Origin: Ochromonadaceae sp. CCMP2298 | Taxonomy: Eukaryota > Sar > Synurophyceae > Ochromonadales > Ochromonadaceae | Direction: 5' to 3' | NCBI GenBank assembly: GCA_026770595.1 | Contig: MU633897.1 | Location: forward strand, 1-20,189 | Length of the DNA stretch: 20,189 nucleotides | Shown here: positions 7,969 through 17,190 of the stretch, in pieces | Layout: each line of letters opens with the position of its first letter | How positions within the stretch are numbered: position 1 is the stretch's first letter | Notes under the pieces: model-generated | Databases searched by the model: none | What the model was told of the DNA's origin: nothing | What the model saw: only the letters and a program-made list of their open reading frames with translations | Program-made: the position numbers and the translations under genes

Positions 7969-10900
7969 ATGTCCAAGCTCGGCAACTATATAGACGGAAA
8001 ATTTGTGGCGCCAGAGTCCGAAAATCTTCGGGACGTTCTGAGCCCCCACGACGGCAAAGTAGTAAGGTGTGTTGTGGAGTCAACTGCGGAGGATGTGAAA
8101 GCCGCGGTTAAGTGTGGCGCTGATGCGTTCGAGAAGTGGAGCCTGCTGTCCAGCAAGGAAAGAGCCGCCAAGCTGCTCTTGATGTACCACGCCATCGAGC
8201 AGCACCTAGACGAGCTGGCGGGGATAATTAGCCTCGAGAGCGGGAAGAGCCGCGTGGAGGCGGTGGCGGAGCTGCGCGAGGGAATGGAGGTGCTGCGCTG
8301 GGCGGCGGCATTACCCTACCAGAGCCGGGCCAGGCAGCAGCAGCTGAGCGACGGGCTTGTGTGCCAGGAGTCGCGCAGGGCGGTGGGAGTGGTAGTCGCC
8401 ATTACCCCCTTCTGCTCGCCAGGTAAGCTTCCGCTTTCTCTTGCTGTTGCCCACCCTCGGTCAGCCACTCACCTCTCCCTTTCTTTCCCCTCTTCCCTCT
8501 CCTCCACGCACTTCTTGTTTCTTCTTCCGACATAAATTCTCTCATACATCAACCTACCGACCCCAGTGCTGGCGCCCCTGTGGACCATCCCCTTAGCACT
8601 GGTGCTGGGCAACTGCGTCATACTCAAGCCCTCTTCGCGCGCGCCCTCCGCGATGGTGCGCGTCTTGGAATTGATGGACAAAAGCTGGCTGAGTGCGGCT
8701 GGTGCGGGGTCGGATCCCTGCCTGCCCCCGGGAGTGCTGCAGATCATACACGGGAACTGTGACATCGCGCTGGATCTGTGCAAGCAGCCGGACGTGCGCG
8801 CTGTGACATTCGTAGGCGGCACGCAGGGAGCCCAGGGTGTGTACCATTACGGTAGTGGGATGTCCAGGCGCGTGATGGCGCTGGGCACGCTGCGCAACAT
8901 CGTGCTGGCGCTGCCCGACTGTGACACAGACAGGGCGGCCGCACAGGTGGTGGGCAGTTTCACGCACTGCGCGGGGCAGAGCGCCATGGCTGCGCGGCTG
9001 CTGCTGCTCGTGGGCGGATCCCGGGACAGCCCCCTGCTGCAGAAGATCCTAGAGGGGGTTGGCGCGCTGGGGGGGAAGGGAGGGCAGGTGGGACCTATGA
9101 TAGACAAGGCTTCCTACGGGAGGGCGGTGACTACGGTAAGGCAGGCAGCAGCCCGCGGTGGAGAGTTGCTTGTGGATGGGACGGACCCGAACACAGGCTG
9201 GGGCACAGGGACAGCTCCGTCGGCTCCTTTCTTCCTCGGGCCTACGGTAGTGCTGCTCTCCGAGTGGACGGAGGAGCAGGTGGTCTGCGCGGGGCCCGTG
9301 CTGCTGGTCTACTGCCCCGCCACACGCGAGGAGGCCGTGGCTATAGAGAGAGCCAACCCGCACGGCAACGCGGCCTGCGTGTTCACCGAGAGCGGCACTG
9401 CAGCTGACTGGTTCCTCCGACGCCTCAATGCCTCTCTAGTGGGGGTCAACAGCACCCACCCCCGCACCGCCGGGCCCTTCTGCTATGGGGGGCAGCTTGG
9501 CCTCAGCCAGTTCGGCTATCCAGGCGGGGGAGAGGCAGCCGAGGACTTCTTCTCAGACCGAGTGCTGACCGCGTCGGCATGGACTGGCTACAGCGTGGGC
9601 GAGCGCGCAGAGCCCACAAACCCCAACCCCAACGCGGAGCCCTTGCCTGCGCGCGCGACCGTTAGCGTCACGGTCAGCCTCCCCAGCCTCCCCTGCCCCA
9701 CCATCAACACCGCTCGCGCCGCTCCAGAGGCAGCGAAGGAGGCTGACCGCGCAAGCCAGGCGGCGCAGGCGCAGGTGCAGGGTATAACACTGGCGCAGGG
9801 TATGGGTATGGGACAGGCGAACTGGAAGCCCAACCCCAACAGGGCAGAGTTCGTGCCAGGCGCGCAGAGGGCCCCTACCCCTACCCCTACCCCTACCCCT
9901 ACCCCTACCCCAGCTGCGGTATCAGCCCCCGCCCCCTTCAGCTCCGCTGCTGCCGCCGCTGCTGCACAGTCCGCCGCCATCATAGCAGCCGCCGCCGCGG
10001 AAGCTGGCTCTGGCGCCCTGATAAACGGGGCGGGCTCGGTCGCCGCGGTCGCTGCGGTGGCCGCCATCGCTGCCGTCGCTGCGGCCGCAGATGTGAAGGA
10101 CGGTCCGAGGGATGTGCTTTTTGTTCCCAGTTTCCCCCTGGACGCGGCGTCCGCGAGTGCCGTGGGCAGCGGGCTGGCCTGGGTGCCCGAGGAGATCGCT
10201 GCGGACCCCCGGGAGGAGACCCCACCCTTGAACGAGGGATCCCTGGCGGAGGCGGGGGCTGTGGCTGTGGAGGCGGGTCCGCCGCTACCCCCGACCACGC
10301 GCTACCACGACATCGACCTGCTGCTGCCCCCCGATGATGGCTTGGTATCTGCAGTGGACGACTTCGTGGGGCGCCTGTCCCCGCACGAGACGCAGATCGC
10401 CTACCGCGCCTCGGCAGTGCGCTACATGAAGAAGCACATACGCAAGGCCCTGCAGTGCAGCGTGTTCGAGTGCGGGCTGCACGCACTGCGTACCTTCCTG
10501 CCTTCTGACGAGATCCTGCTGACGGTGGTGCTCTCGGGGCGCCTGGAGAGCTGCTGGAGCAGGCAGCTGTACGAGTCGCTCATCAAGGCGCAGAGCCAGG
10601 CCACCGACGTGCCTGACGGACAGGTGGTGAACGGCAAGCACCGCATCCGCCACGTGCGCTCTCTGCAGGGCGACGCGACGCACAAACTGCTGTGCCTGTG
10701 CGACGGAACGGAGGTGAGGGTTTCTTTGAACGCGCGTCCGGACATCTGTCTGCTGGCTTTCTTCGAGGAGGTGGCGCTGCTAGTGGGGAGGGACAATCTA
10801 CTCAAGCGCAGTCTGCTGCTAATTCGCGCCTGGTGGCTGGAGCAGGGCTCTGGGGGGGCGGGGGGGCAGCTGGGGGACTTCACTGTGTGCGTGATGGTGT

Positions 10901-13900
10901 GCGCGGTGTTCAACACCCACCCCGAGATCTGCTCGCCCCTGCACGCCCTCTGCGTGTTCCTGCACATGTACGCGGGGTACGTGGGGGGCACGCACGTGAT
11001 CACACTGCAGGGGGTGGTTCCCTTCGCGGCCCCCAACAGCAGCCAGTTCACCCCCCTGGCCCCGCAGCCGCACCACCTGATCAGTCGCGATGCCCTGGAC
11101 CGCTACTGGCAGCTGTTCAATCTCGACGAGGTCTTCAAGGGCCGGGGCACGCGCCCGCCCTCCACGCCCGCGCAGACGCGCACGCCCTTCCAGCGCGCAG
11201 GCTTCAACGTGCAGCATCCCTTCATGCTGAAGAACATGCTGGGGGGTCTGCAGGAGCACGCGGCTGCCCTGCTGAGTGTCGCCTTCGCAGATGGGGCCAG
11301 AAAGGTGTCCCTGGCGATGTCCCAGAATTGGGATGGGAATCCCCGCCAGCTTGTGGACTCTCTGTTCCTCACAGTGGCGCCTAGGTACCGCATCGATGCT
11401 CGCCCTGATGCCCTGGGCAACTCAGTGCTCACGCAGGGGGAGAGCCCCACAGAGTAAGTAGGAGTGTGTGAGTGCGGTGCATGAGTGCCTGAACCCTTCT
11501 CGCCTGATTTCATACAGCTAGTCTTTATTATTGTCAGCTTTACCTGTCCGTAGTTCGTTAGTCCGCATTGCGCAGTCCACAGTCACAGTGTCAAGAGTGT
11601 TTTTTAACCCCCCCTCCTCCCTCCCCACCCCCCGCAGGAGCAAGTACGGCGGCGACCTGATGTCCGTCTCGATGGACAAAAACTGGCAAAACATATTGTT
11701 CTGCAACTTCATCGTGGAGAGCATCGTCTCCGAGTCCGCTATCCTCACCTTCTGCATAGGTACGTACTATACATGTGTTTATTGAACCCTATATTTTATA
11801 CCTATATGTGTGTATGTGTTTATGTGTGTATTAAACCCTATATATGTATTAAACCCTACATTACCCACCTTATAGACGCGCTCTCCATGGCCGGCCTCAT
11901 GACCACGGACGACCTCTCCAAGCGACTCAACGAGGCCTCCAAAATACCCCAGCTGATGGTGGAATTGAAAGAGCAGGTGGGGGGGCTGAAGAAATTCCTG
12001 ACGAGGTTTCCGGATGTGTTCGTGTTCTCGTACGAGCACCCGTACAACCCGCACATCATCCTGCGCATCGCGCTCTCCGCAGAGCTTCAGGGACAGGTAC
12101 GTACTACCTATATTGCATTAAACCCTATACTATATACCTATATGTGTGTACTAAACCCTGTATATGTATTAAACCCTATAGGTGGTCAAGGGCGAACTGC
12201 CTGTGCGGCTGCTCTCCAACCTCATCGCCAAATTCGGACGATACAAGGCCCCCCCCACCGTGCTCAAAACAGAAGCCTACCGGGCAAAGCACCCAGGGGC
12301 GCCGGCGGCAGTGCCGGGGGCGGGGATTGCGGCGCCGAAGCAGGAGGTGGGGGGCTCTTACCCCGGCTACGCACTGCCGGTCTATGAGTACGAGGGGGCG
12401 CGCACTGGTTCCGGCTCCTACCCCTTGCTGCCTGCTGGGGCGGGGGAAAGTCCCATGGAGAGATCGCAGAGCTTCTCTGTGGGGCAGGAACAGCAGGGAC
12501 AGGGACCGGAGCAGGGACAGATGCAGGGACAGGGGCAGATGCAGGAACAGATGCAGAAACAGATGCAGAGACAGATGCAGGGGCAGGGGCAGAAGCAGGG
12601 GCAGGGGCAGATGCATGGGCAAGGGCAGGGACAGATGCAGAGGCAGCAGGGACAGGGACAGATGCAGGGGCAGCAGGGGCAGATGCAAGGGCAGATGCAG
12701 GGGCAGATGCAAGGGCAGCAAGGACAGGGGCAAATGCATGGGCAGGGGCAGCAGGGGCAGGCACAAGGACAGCATATGCAAGGACAGGGGCAAGGACAGG
12801 GGCAGGGACAGGGGCAGAGCGGCTCGCACTACTACTCAGGGGGCATTTCCGCCAGCCCCCCAGCCCCGGGCTTGAGCCAGGGGAGGAGCCAGACACAGTC
12901 CCAGCAGAATATGCGCGGCCCCGGCCCCGACTCGTCCCCAATGTCCTTCCAAGATCTTGATTTCTCCAGCCTGGGACAGGGGCAGGGACAGAGGCATGGG
13001 GAGTACCGGGGCAGGGACGATGAATACCGAGGCATGGACGAGATGCAGGGGCAGATGCAAGGACAGGGGCAGATGCAGGGACAGATGCAGGGGCAGGGGA
13101 ATGGGGAGTACCGCGGTAGGGACGATGAGTACCGGGGTAGGGACGATGAATACCGAGGCAGGGACGAGATGCAGGGGCAGATGCAAGGACAGGGGCAGAT
13201 GCAGGGGCAGATGCAGGGGCAGATACAGGGACAGATGCAGAGGCAGGGGCAGGGGAATGGGGAGTACCGCGGTAGGGAGGATGAGTACCGGGGCAGGGAC
13301 GATGAGGACCGGGGCAGGGACGAGATGCAGGGACAGATGCAGGGACAGGGGCAGATGCAGGGGCAGATGCAGGGACAGGGGCAGATGCAGGGGCAGGGAC
13401 AGGGGCATGGAGAGTACCGCGGCAGGGACGATGAGTACCGGGGCAGGGACGATGAGGAGTGGGTGGAGCCGGGTTATGGGGACAGGGGCCTCGGCGCCTC
13501 CACGCACAGGGATGACGACATGCACAGCGGGCTGCTCTCCAGCCTGAGAGAAAACTCACTAGAGTTCACGATGCCCCGGTTCACGGGGCAGGAGGGCAGC
13601 CTGGACCTATACCTGGGCGGCCAGGCGGGCGTGGGCGCCCTGGGGGCCCTGGGGGGGGCTCGTTCCACAGGGTCCCACAGCCTTTCCTCGCCCATGACTA
13701 GCGTGAATGGTATGGGCATGGGTGGGGCGGGTATGGGCATTGGGGCATTGGGGGGTGAGGACTTGGCGGCGTCTATGGGGTTCGATTCGTACTTCGGGGC
13801 GCTTCTCCCCGCAGAGCCACTGTCGTTGCCGCCCGCGCAGCTGCCCACGTCTGTGGGAAGCACTCCCGCCGGACGGTCAGTTGCCACCTCTGCCCACGGC

Positions 13901-14008
13901 TCTGTCTCTTCCTCCACCTCTGCCTCCCCCTTAGCCCCGCCCTCTCCCTCTATCGCAGCCTCTCCTGTGCGTCTGGCACTAGACCCGCAGCTGGGGGACC
14001 TGCAGTAG
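7969..14008 (+). CDS. Giant fusion: ALDH-like + nucleotidyltransferase-like + Q/G/M-rich tail, likely double pseudoenzyme
   Basis: The exons are 7969-8422, 8567-11453, 11638-11759, 11876-12096 and 12182-14008, which join in frame to 1836 aa. Residues 1-490 follow the aldehyde dehydrogenase fold, nearest to the methylmalonate-semialdehyde type (PLWTIPLALVLGN, ILKPS, TFVGG, GPVLLVY). The catalytic Cys in GQxC is Ala (A291), the Asn of PFNFP is Cys (C149), and the EIFGP Glu is lost. Residues 491-740 are an Ala/Pro-rich linker with (PT)n. Residues 741-1115 resemble plant PAP/OAS1-like nucleotidyltransferases (LKRSLLLIRAWW, GFNVQHPFMLKN), but the expected DID is EIL and the third Asp is Arg. Residues 1165-1260 (VGGLKKFLTRFPDVFVF, HPYNPHIILR) may be a LOTUS/OST-HTH-like fold. 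Residues 1329-1655 are Gln/Gly/Met repeats, then a low-complexity end. Exon 2 stays open through the ALDH-linker-nucleotidyltransferase join, so the fusion is direct. Function is probably scaffold or RNA-related (inference). Confidence 0.75.
9872..10095 (+). repeat. (CCCCTA)n and Ala-codon low-complexity linker DNA
   Basis: A CCCCTA hexamer repeat at 9872-9911 encodes alternating Pro-Thr. It is followed to about 10095 by GCN-rich DNA encoding long Ala runs. This lies inside the linker between the two enzyme-like domains of the fusion gene and is translated in the open frame. It may also act as a recombination hotspot. Confidence 0.7.
11760..12181 (+). repeat. Two homologous introns flanking exon 4 of the fusion gene
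   Basis: Intron 3 (11760-11875) and intron 4 (12097-12181) both begin GTACGTACTA. They share TATACCTATATGTGTGTA and TATGTATTAAACCCTA in the same order, and both end TATAG. They interrupt the gene in different phases (1 and 0) and the exon between them is unrelated, so the intron sequence itself has been copied. AAACCCT recurs several times within them. Confidence 0.8.
12482..13460 (+). repeat. Coding tandem repeat (GQMQ units and EYRGRDD higher-order units)
   Basis: Two blocks, at about 12482-12822 and 12975-13460, are built of 6- to 12-base units (CAGATGCAGGGA/G types) encoding Gly-Gln-Met-Gln. The second block has a higher-order unit: GEYRGRDDEYRG-type acidic/basic segments alternate with GQMQ runs, four times. 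A non-repeat spacer encoding PMSFQDLDFSSLGQG precedes the second block. The protein is expected to be disordered and prone to self-association. Confidence 0.85.
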
Positions 14009-14550
14009 GGGCAGTAGGGATAGTAGGGGTGGCCGCAGGAACTCTCTACCCAGCATCTACCGGGTCAGCCCGAGCAGCAGTTAGGTTAAGCAGAAGCAAC
14101 AGCATAAGTAGTAGGTAGGGTAGTAGGGTAGTAGGTAGAAGGAGTAGGTAGGAGTAATCGGGCGTGGGCAGCAGTGCCGCGCTATCACTATGGGCTAGCG
14201 GCGTCTCCATTTGTCTCCAGCCACATCGTCTGAAGCCGTACTGACGATTCGACTGGAGAACAACTGGAATCCGTTGGCAGCTCTGCGCTAGATTATGATA
14301 ATATATTAGTGTAGTCGAGGGCAGAGCAACCGATAGTAGAGGGCAGTCTTTGGGGTTCGGAAGTAGCGGTAAATAGGTAGAGTTGTAGTGCGGAGGCGCG
14401 AGCGGTAAACTTAGTTTAGACGACGCTCAGGCAGAAGCAAACCTAAGTCCAATTCGAATTTACAAACTCATTAACGATATTAAGCAATCAAGATAGTATT
14501 GACTTCTTCCTGCTTATGAGCGAGCAAATCCGAGGGCCGAGGCTGGGGAC
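14009..14550. other. Intergenic region between convergent fusion and P2 genes
   Basis: This is the presumed 3' flank of both genes. The stretch 14010-14160 is rich in imperfect TAGGTAG/GTAGGG tandem units. The remainder becomes AT-richer and shows no gene or RNA I can support. Confidence 0.45.
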
Positions 14551-14901
14551 TTAGTAGTCGCCGGTCTTCTCCGAACCGCCGAACATGTCCATGCCGCCCG
14601 CAAGCGCGTCCACCTCCTCCTCCTTGGGCTTCTCGGGCGCGGCCGCTGCCGCAGCAGCAGGGGCACCGCCAGCAGCGGCAGCGGGGGCCGGGCCGCTGGA
14701 CGCGCCAGCAGCCATGAGCTTCAGCTTGCCATCCGCGATGATCTCGCCAATGTCCTTGCCCTCGAGTTCGCCGAGCATCTGGGTCAGACGCTCTGTCTCC
14801 ACCTCAATGCCAGCCTCGCCGAGAAGGGTAGTGACCTGCTCAGCAGTGGGGGCGGCGTTTCCACCCGCGACCAGAAGAAGGTATGCTGCCAAATGCCGCA
14901 T
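14551..14901 (-). CDS. RPP2: 60S acidic ribosomal protein P2 (stalk protein)
   Basis: P2 forms heterodimers with P1 on the P0 base of the large-subunit stalk and recruits translational GTPases. The 116-aa frame has no intron and starts with MRHLAAYLLLVAGGNA, the diagnostic P2 N-terminus. The helical dimerisation domain follows (VTTLLGEAGIEVETERLTQM, IGEIIADGKLKLMAAG), then the Ala/Gly-rich hinge (about 68-88) and an acidic end. The length is normal. The oddity is the C-terminus: animals, fungi and plants end in a DDMGFGLFD-like motif, whereas this protein ends EEEVDALAGGMDMFGG and then SEKTGDY, keeping only the Met-x-Met/Phe part. This may be a lineage feature. It is convergent with the fusion gene. 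Confidence 0.95.
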   Translation of the reverse strand: MRHLAAYLLLVAGGNAAPTAEQVTTLLGEAGIEVETERLTQMLGELEGKDIGEIIADGKLKLMAAGASSGPAPAAAAGGAPAAAAAAAPEKPKEEEVDALAGGMDMFGGSEKTGDY

Positions 14902-15354
14902 CTTGAATCAATTTAAGGATCTAGGGGAGAGGGAAAAGAGGAGGGAGATGCTCGTTTACCAACTGCGCGAGGGGGGAAGAAGAGCATGCACGGGCAGAGC
15001 ACTCACCAAATCCGGACACAAGAAAGACGATATATGATAAGTATATGATTCAAAGCAAGGGGCAGGGAGGAAGATGGAGGACGTGCTGTGGACCTCTCTC
15101 TGCTTTGGGCGCCCCCAAAGCCACACGAATGCCCAAAAAGTAAAACAGCAGGGAATTAGCCCCCCAGCAGGTCCCCTTGCTGCTTCATGGGAATTACGGT
15201 GGCTTGAGGGATTTAACCGGCCCAATAACTTACCCACTAAGACCACTAATAAGACGACTAAGACGACTAAGACGCTTTGACAATTTATTTACAATAGTAC
15301 ATTTTGAAAACTGCCTAATGTAATCGATTCGTAAATGATTCGTTGAAAGTGATG
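14902..15354. other. P2 upstream region with a small tandem repeat
   Basis: This region holds the promoter side of the P2 gene and the 3' flank of the membrane protein gene, both on the minus strand. An (ACTAAGACG)-type tandem lies at about 15235-15275. No other gene or motif could be supported. Confidence 0.45.
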
Positions 15355-16601
15355 CTAAAATAGTACGGTGTCTTCGTCCCCTGCATCCTCTCCCTTAACG
15401 CCCCTGTCGTGCTGGGGCGAGAATGCGATCATGAGTGTTTGGTACTTCATGGGCGCCTTCATGTTCAGCATCTCGATCTGAGACACGCTCCCCTTCTTGG
15501 ACGTTCTGTGGAAGACCATGGAGAGCACGATGTACAGCTGCATCAGCAAGCCCAGGCAGAAGAAGAAGCTCGAGGCGATGCGCGTGTCACCATCGTCCCC
15601 AGAGTTCGTGTCGTCGAACTCCAGGCTGTCGTAGCGGATGAAGAACTCGCCGCACATCCACACGTAGTTGGCCATGATCCAGGAGACCGTGGAGAGGCTG
15701 TCGATCAGCTTAAGAGTGTTTCTGCGGTGCAGGTAGGCCACGAAGCAATAGATAGCCATCGCCAAAAACCCACAAGCCATGGCCGCCGCCTCGCAGAACA
15801 CCACCACGTCGTGCGTCTTGGTGAGGTCCCCGGTCCCGAATGACCAGAAGAGGTCTTTGGCAATCCAGAAGATGATGTAGGCGTTCTCGATGAAGGCCAG
15901 AGTTATCTTAGACCGACTGTGTTGCGGGCTGTCGATGGACGTGTCGCTGAAGCTGATGCCATCGTCGGGGTTGTCGTCGTTGAGGTAAAGCACGTCGTCG
16001 GCCTCGTTCTCATTGGTGCTGGCGTAAGACTTCTCCCCGAAGAGCATAACCGTGGCCATGTTGCGAGTCACCACGTCCTCCTGCTGCTCCTCCGGCATGG
16101 GCGCCCAGCCACAGTAGACCAGCAGATACATCGTCAGCTGTATCAGCACGCCGAACAGAAAGAGGAAGGACTTTGTGCGGGTCAGTATGTTGATGTCGTG
16201 GTTGGATACGCCGCCGATGGGGACTGGTGGACCCATATGCACGCTGGAGGATGGGTTCGTAGCCGTCAGCTCCGTCGTCATCCACAGGAAGTTACCCACC
16301 ACCCAAAGAAAGAGTGAGGAGTTGTAGAAGGAATAGGCCCTGCGCGATTCCACTCCCAGCAGCAGGGCATGCAGAGTCACGGATACAACACCGAACGGAA
16401 AGGCCAGGATTACGTTCGTCGTCATCCAGCCGAAGTCCTTCAACAGCCCTGTGAGGTACAAGGTACCGTGCGGGAAAGAGAAAAGTGGCAATGAGGGACT
16501 GCAAGAAAAGTCATCACCACGATCTACTTACATGAGATGAGGAGGATTCGGTCGATGATTGGGATCAGAGGCTCGACCTTTTTTTGTATCTTCGACCTCA
16601 T
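15355..16601 (-). CDS. Polytopic membrane protein with two homologous halves (387 aa)
   Basis: Exon 1 (16601-16532) and exon 2 (16448-15355) are joined across an 83-bp GTAAGT...CACAG intron that splits a Trp codon. The family is not recognised. The protein shows about eight hydrophobic helices in two homologous halves. Half 1 has RSKI (2-5), WLLKDFGW (24-31), VVGNFLWMTTEL (73-84) and SFLFLFGVLIQLTMYL (117-132). Half 2 has RSKI (202-205), WIAKDLFW (218-225), IMANYVWMCGEF (281-292) and SFFFCLGLLMQLYIVL (317-332). The repeated RSKI and W-x-x-K-D-x-x-W supports the chosen start and splice. An acidic, Asn/Asp-rich loop (about 168-200) joins the halves, and the tail is cytosol-like and charged. Function is unknown: the internal symmetry suggests a channel, transporter or sensor (inference). 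Confidence 0.85.
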
Positions 16602-16781
16602 CGACCCAGACGCCTTCATCGTGTCGACGAATGAGCCAATCTGCAGTCCAGCGCACTATCACCGAGTCATTACGAAACAGCGCTTCCCCGCTCAGTCCCA
16701 CCAGAAGCTGCAAGCTCGATTGTGGCGAACTATCCAAGTATCGTGGGCTCTCGCTCAAGGCACCGGTTGGGGCGCCAGTTG

Positions 16782-16985
16782 GGCAAAAAGTCGTGAACAA
16801 AAAAGTCGCAAACATTTTGAAGCAGAGAAACGTCCCAATCAGCGCCAACTTGAATTCCAGTTATTGATACATATTACATCGGCATCAACGTAATAAGTAT
16901 TTATAGCAATATTTTGGTACTGTAACATAAGTATTGCACATTACTATGATATATTTTTTACCATTATTGGATCCATCTACGCGCA
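16782..16985 (-). repeat. Half copy of the 5356-5771 inverted-repeat element
   Basis: The copy starts GGCAAAAAGTCG and contains AAGTCGCAAACATTTTGA, CTTGAATTCCAGTTATTGAT and GTATTGCACATTA, and runs into the element centre (GGATCCATCTACGCGC). It matches the reverse complement of the right arm of the first copy, with many point differences. The second arm is missing. It lies between the membrane protein gene (-) and the START-like gene at 17191 (+), again in a divergent promoter space. The rest of 16602-17190 shows nothing further that I can support. Confidence 0.8.
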
Positions 16986-17190
16986 AGAGGGGGTGAGTAA
17001 ATTGTGCCGTTTTTGCCCCCATCGCCTCGGTTTTAGTGATGGGACAAAAGCTGGCACCCTCCAAAATGAGGAGGGGGGATGACCAAATGCACAGGAATCT
17101 TCAGGAGGCAGAGCTAGGTTGCACTGTTGTTTTGTGGCAACGAGCCCCCGCATTCCTTCGTCCCAGTGCTTCAAGATCCGCTCACCGCAA

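Noticed and set aside
9588-10298. 236-codon minus-strand frame
   Set aside because: It mirrors the Ala/Pro-rich linker of the fusion gene; only low complexity is seen.
11760-12181. AAACCCT motifs as an interstitial telomere
   Set aside because: The units are spaced and embedded in shared intron sequence rather than in a tandem array, so a copied intron explains them better.
12264-13559. 431-codon minus-strand frame, Pro/Ala/Ser-rich
   Set aside because: It is the shadow of the GQMQ coding repeat on the other strand; it has no domain-like sequence and its pattern follows the repeat unit.
16528-16848. Minus-strand frame that begins in the half element (MFATF) and runs over the membrane protein start
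   Set aside because: It is in a different frame from the membrane protein. Joining it to exon 2 would need a 33-base intron, whereas the 83-base intron restores the Wxx-KD-xxW match between the two halves.
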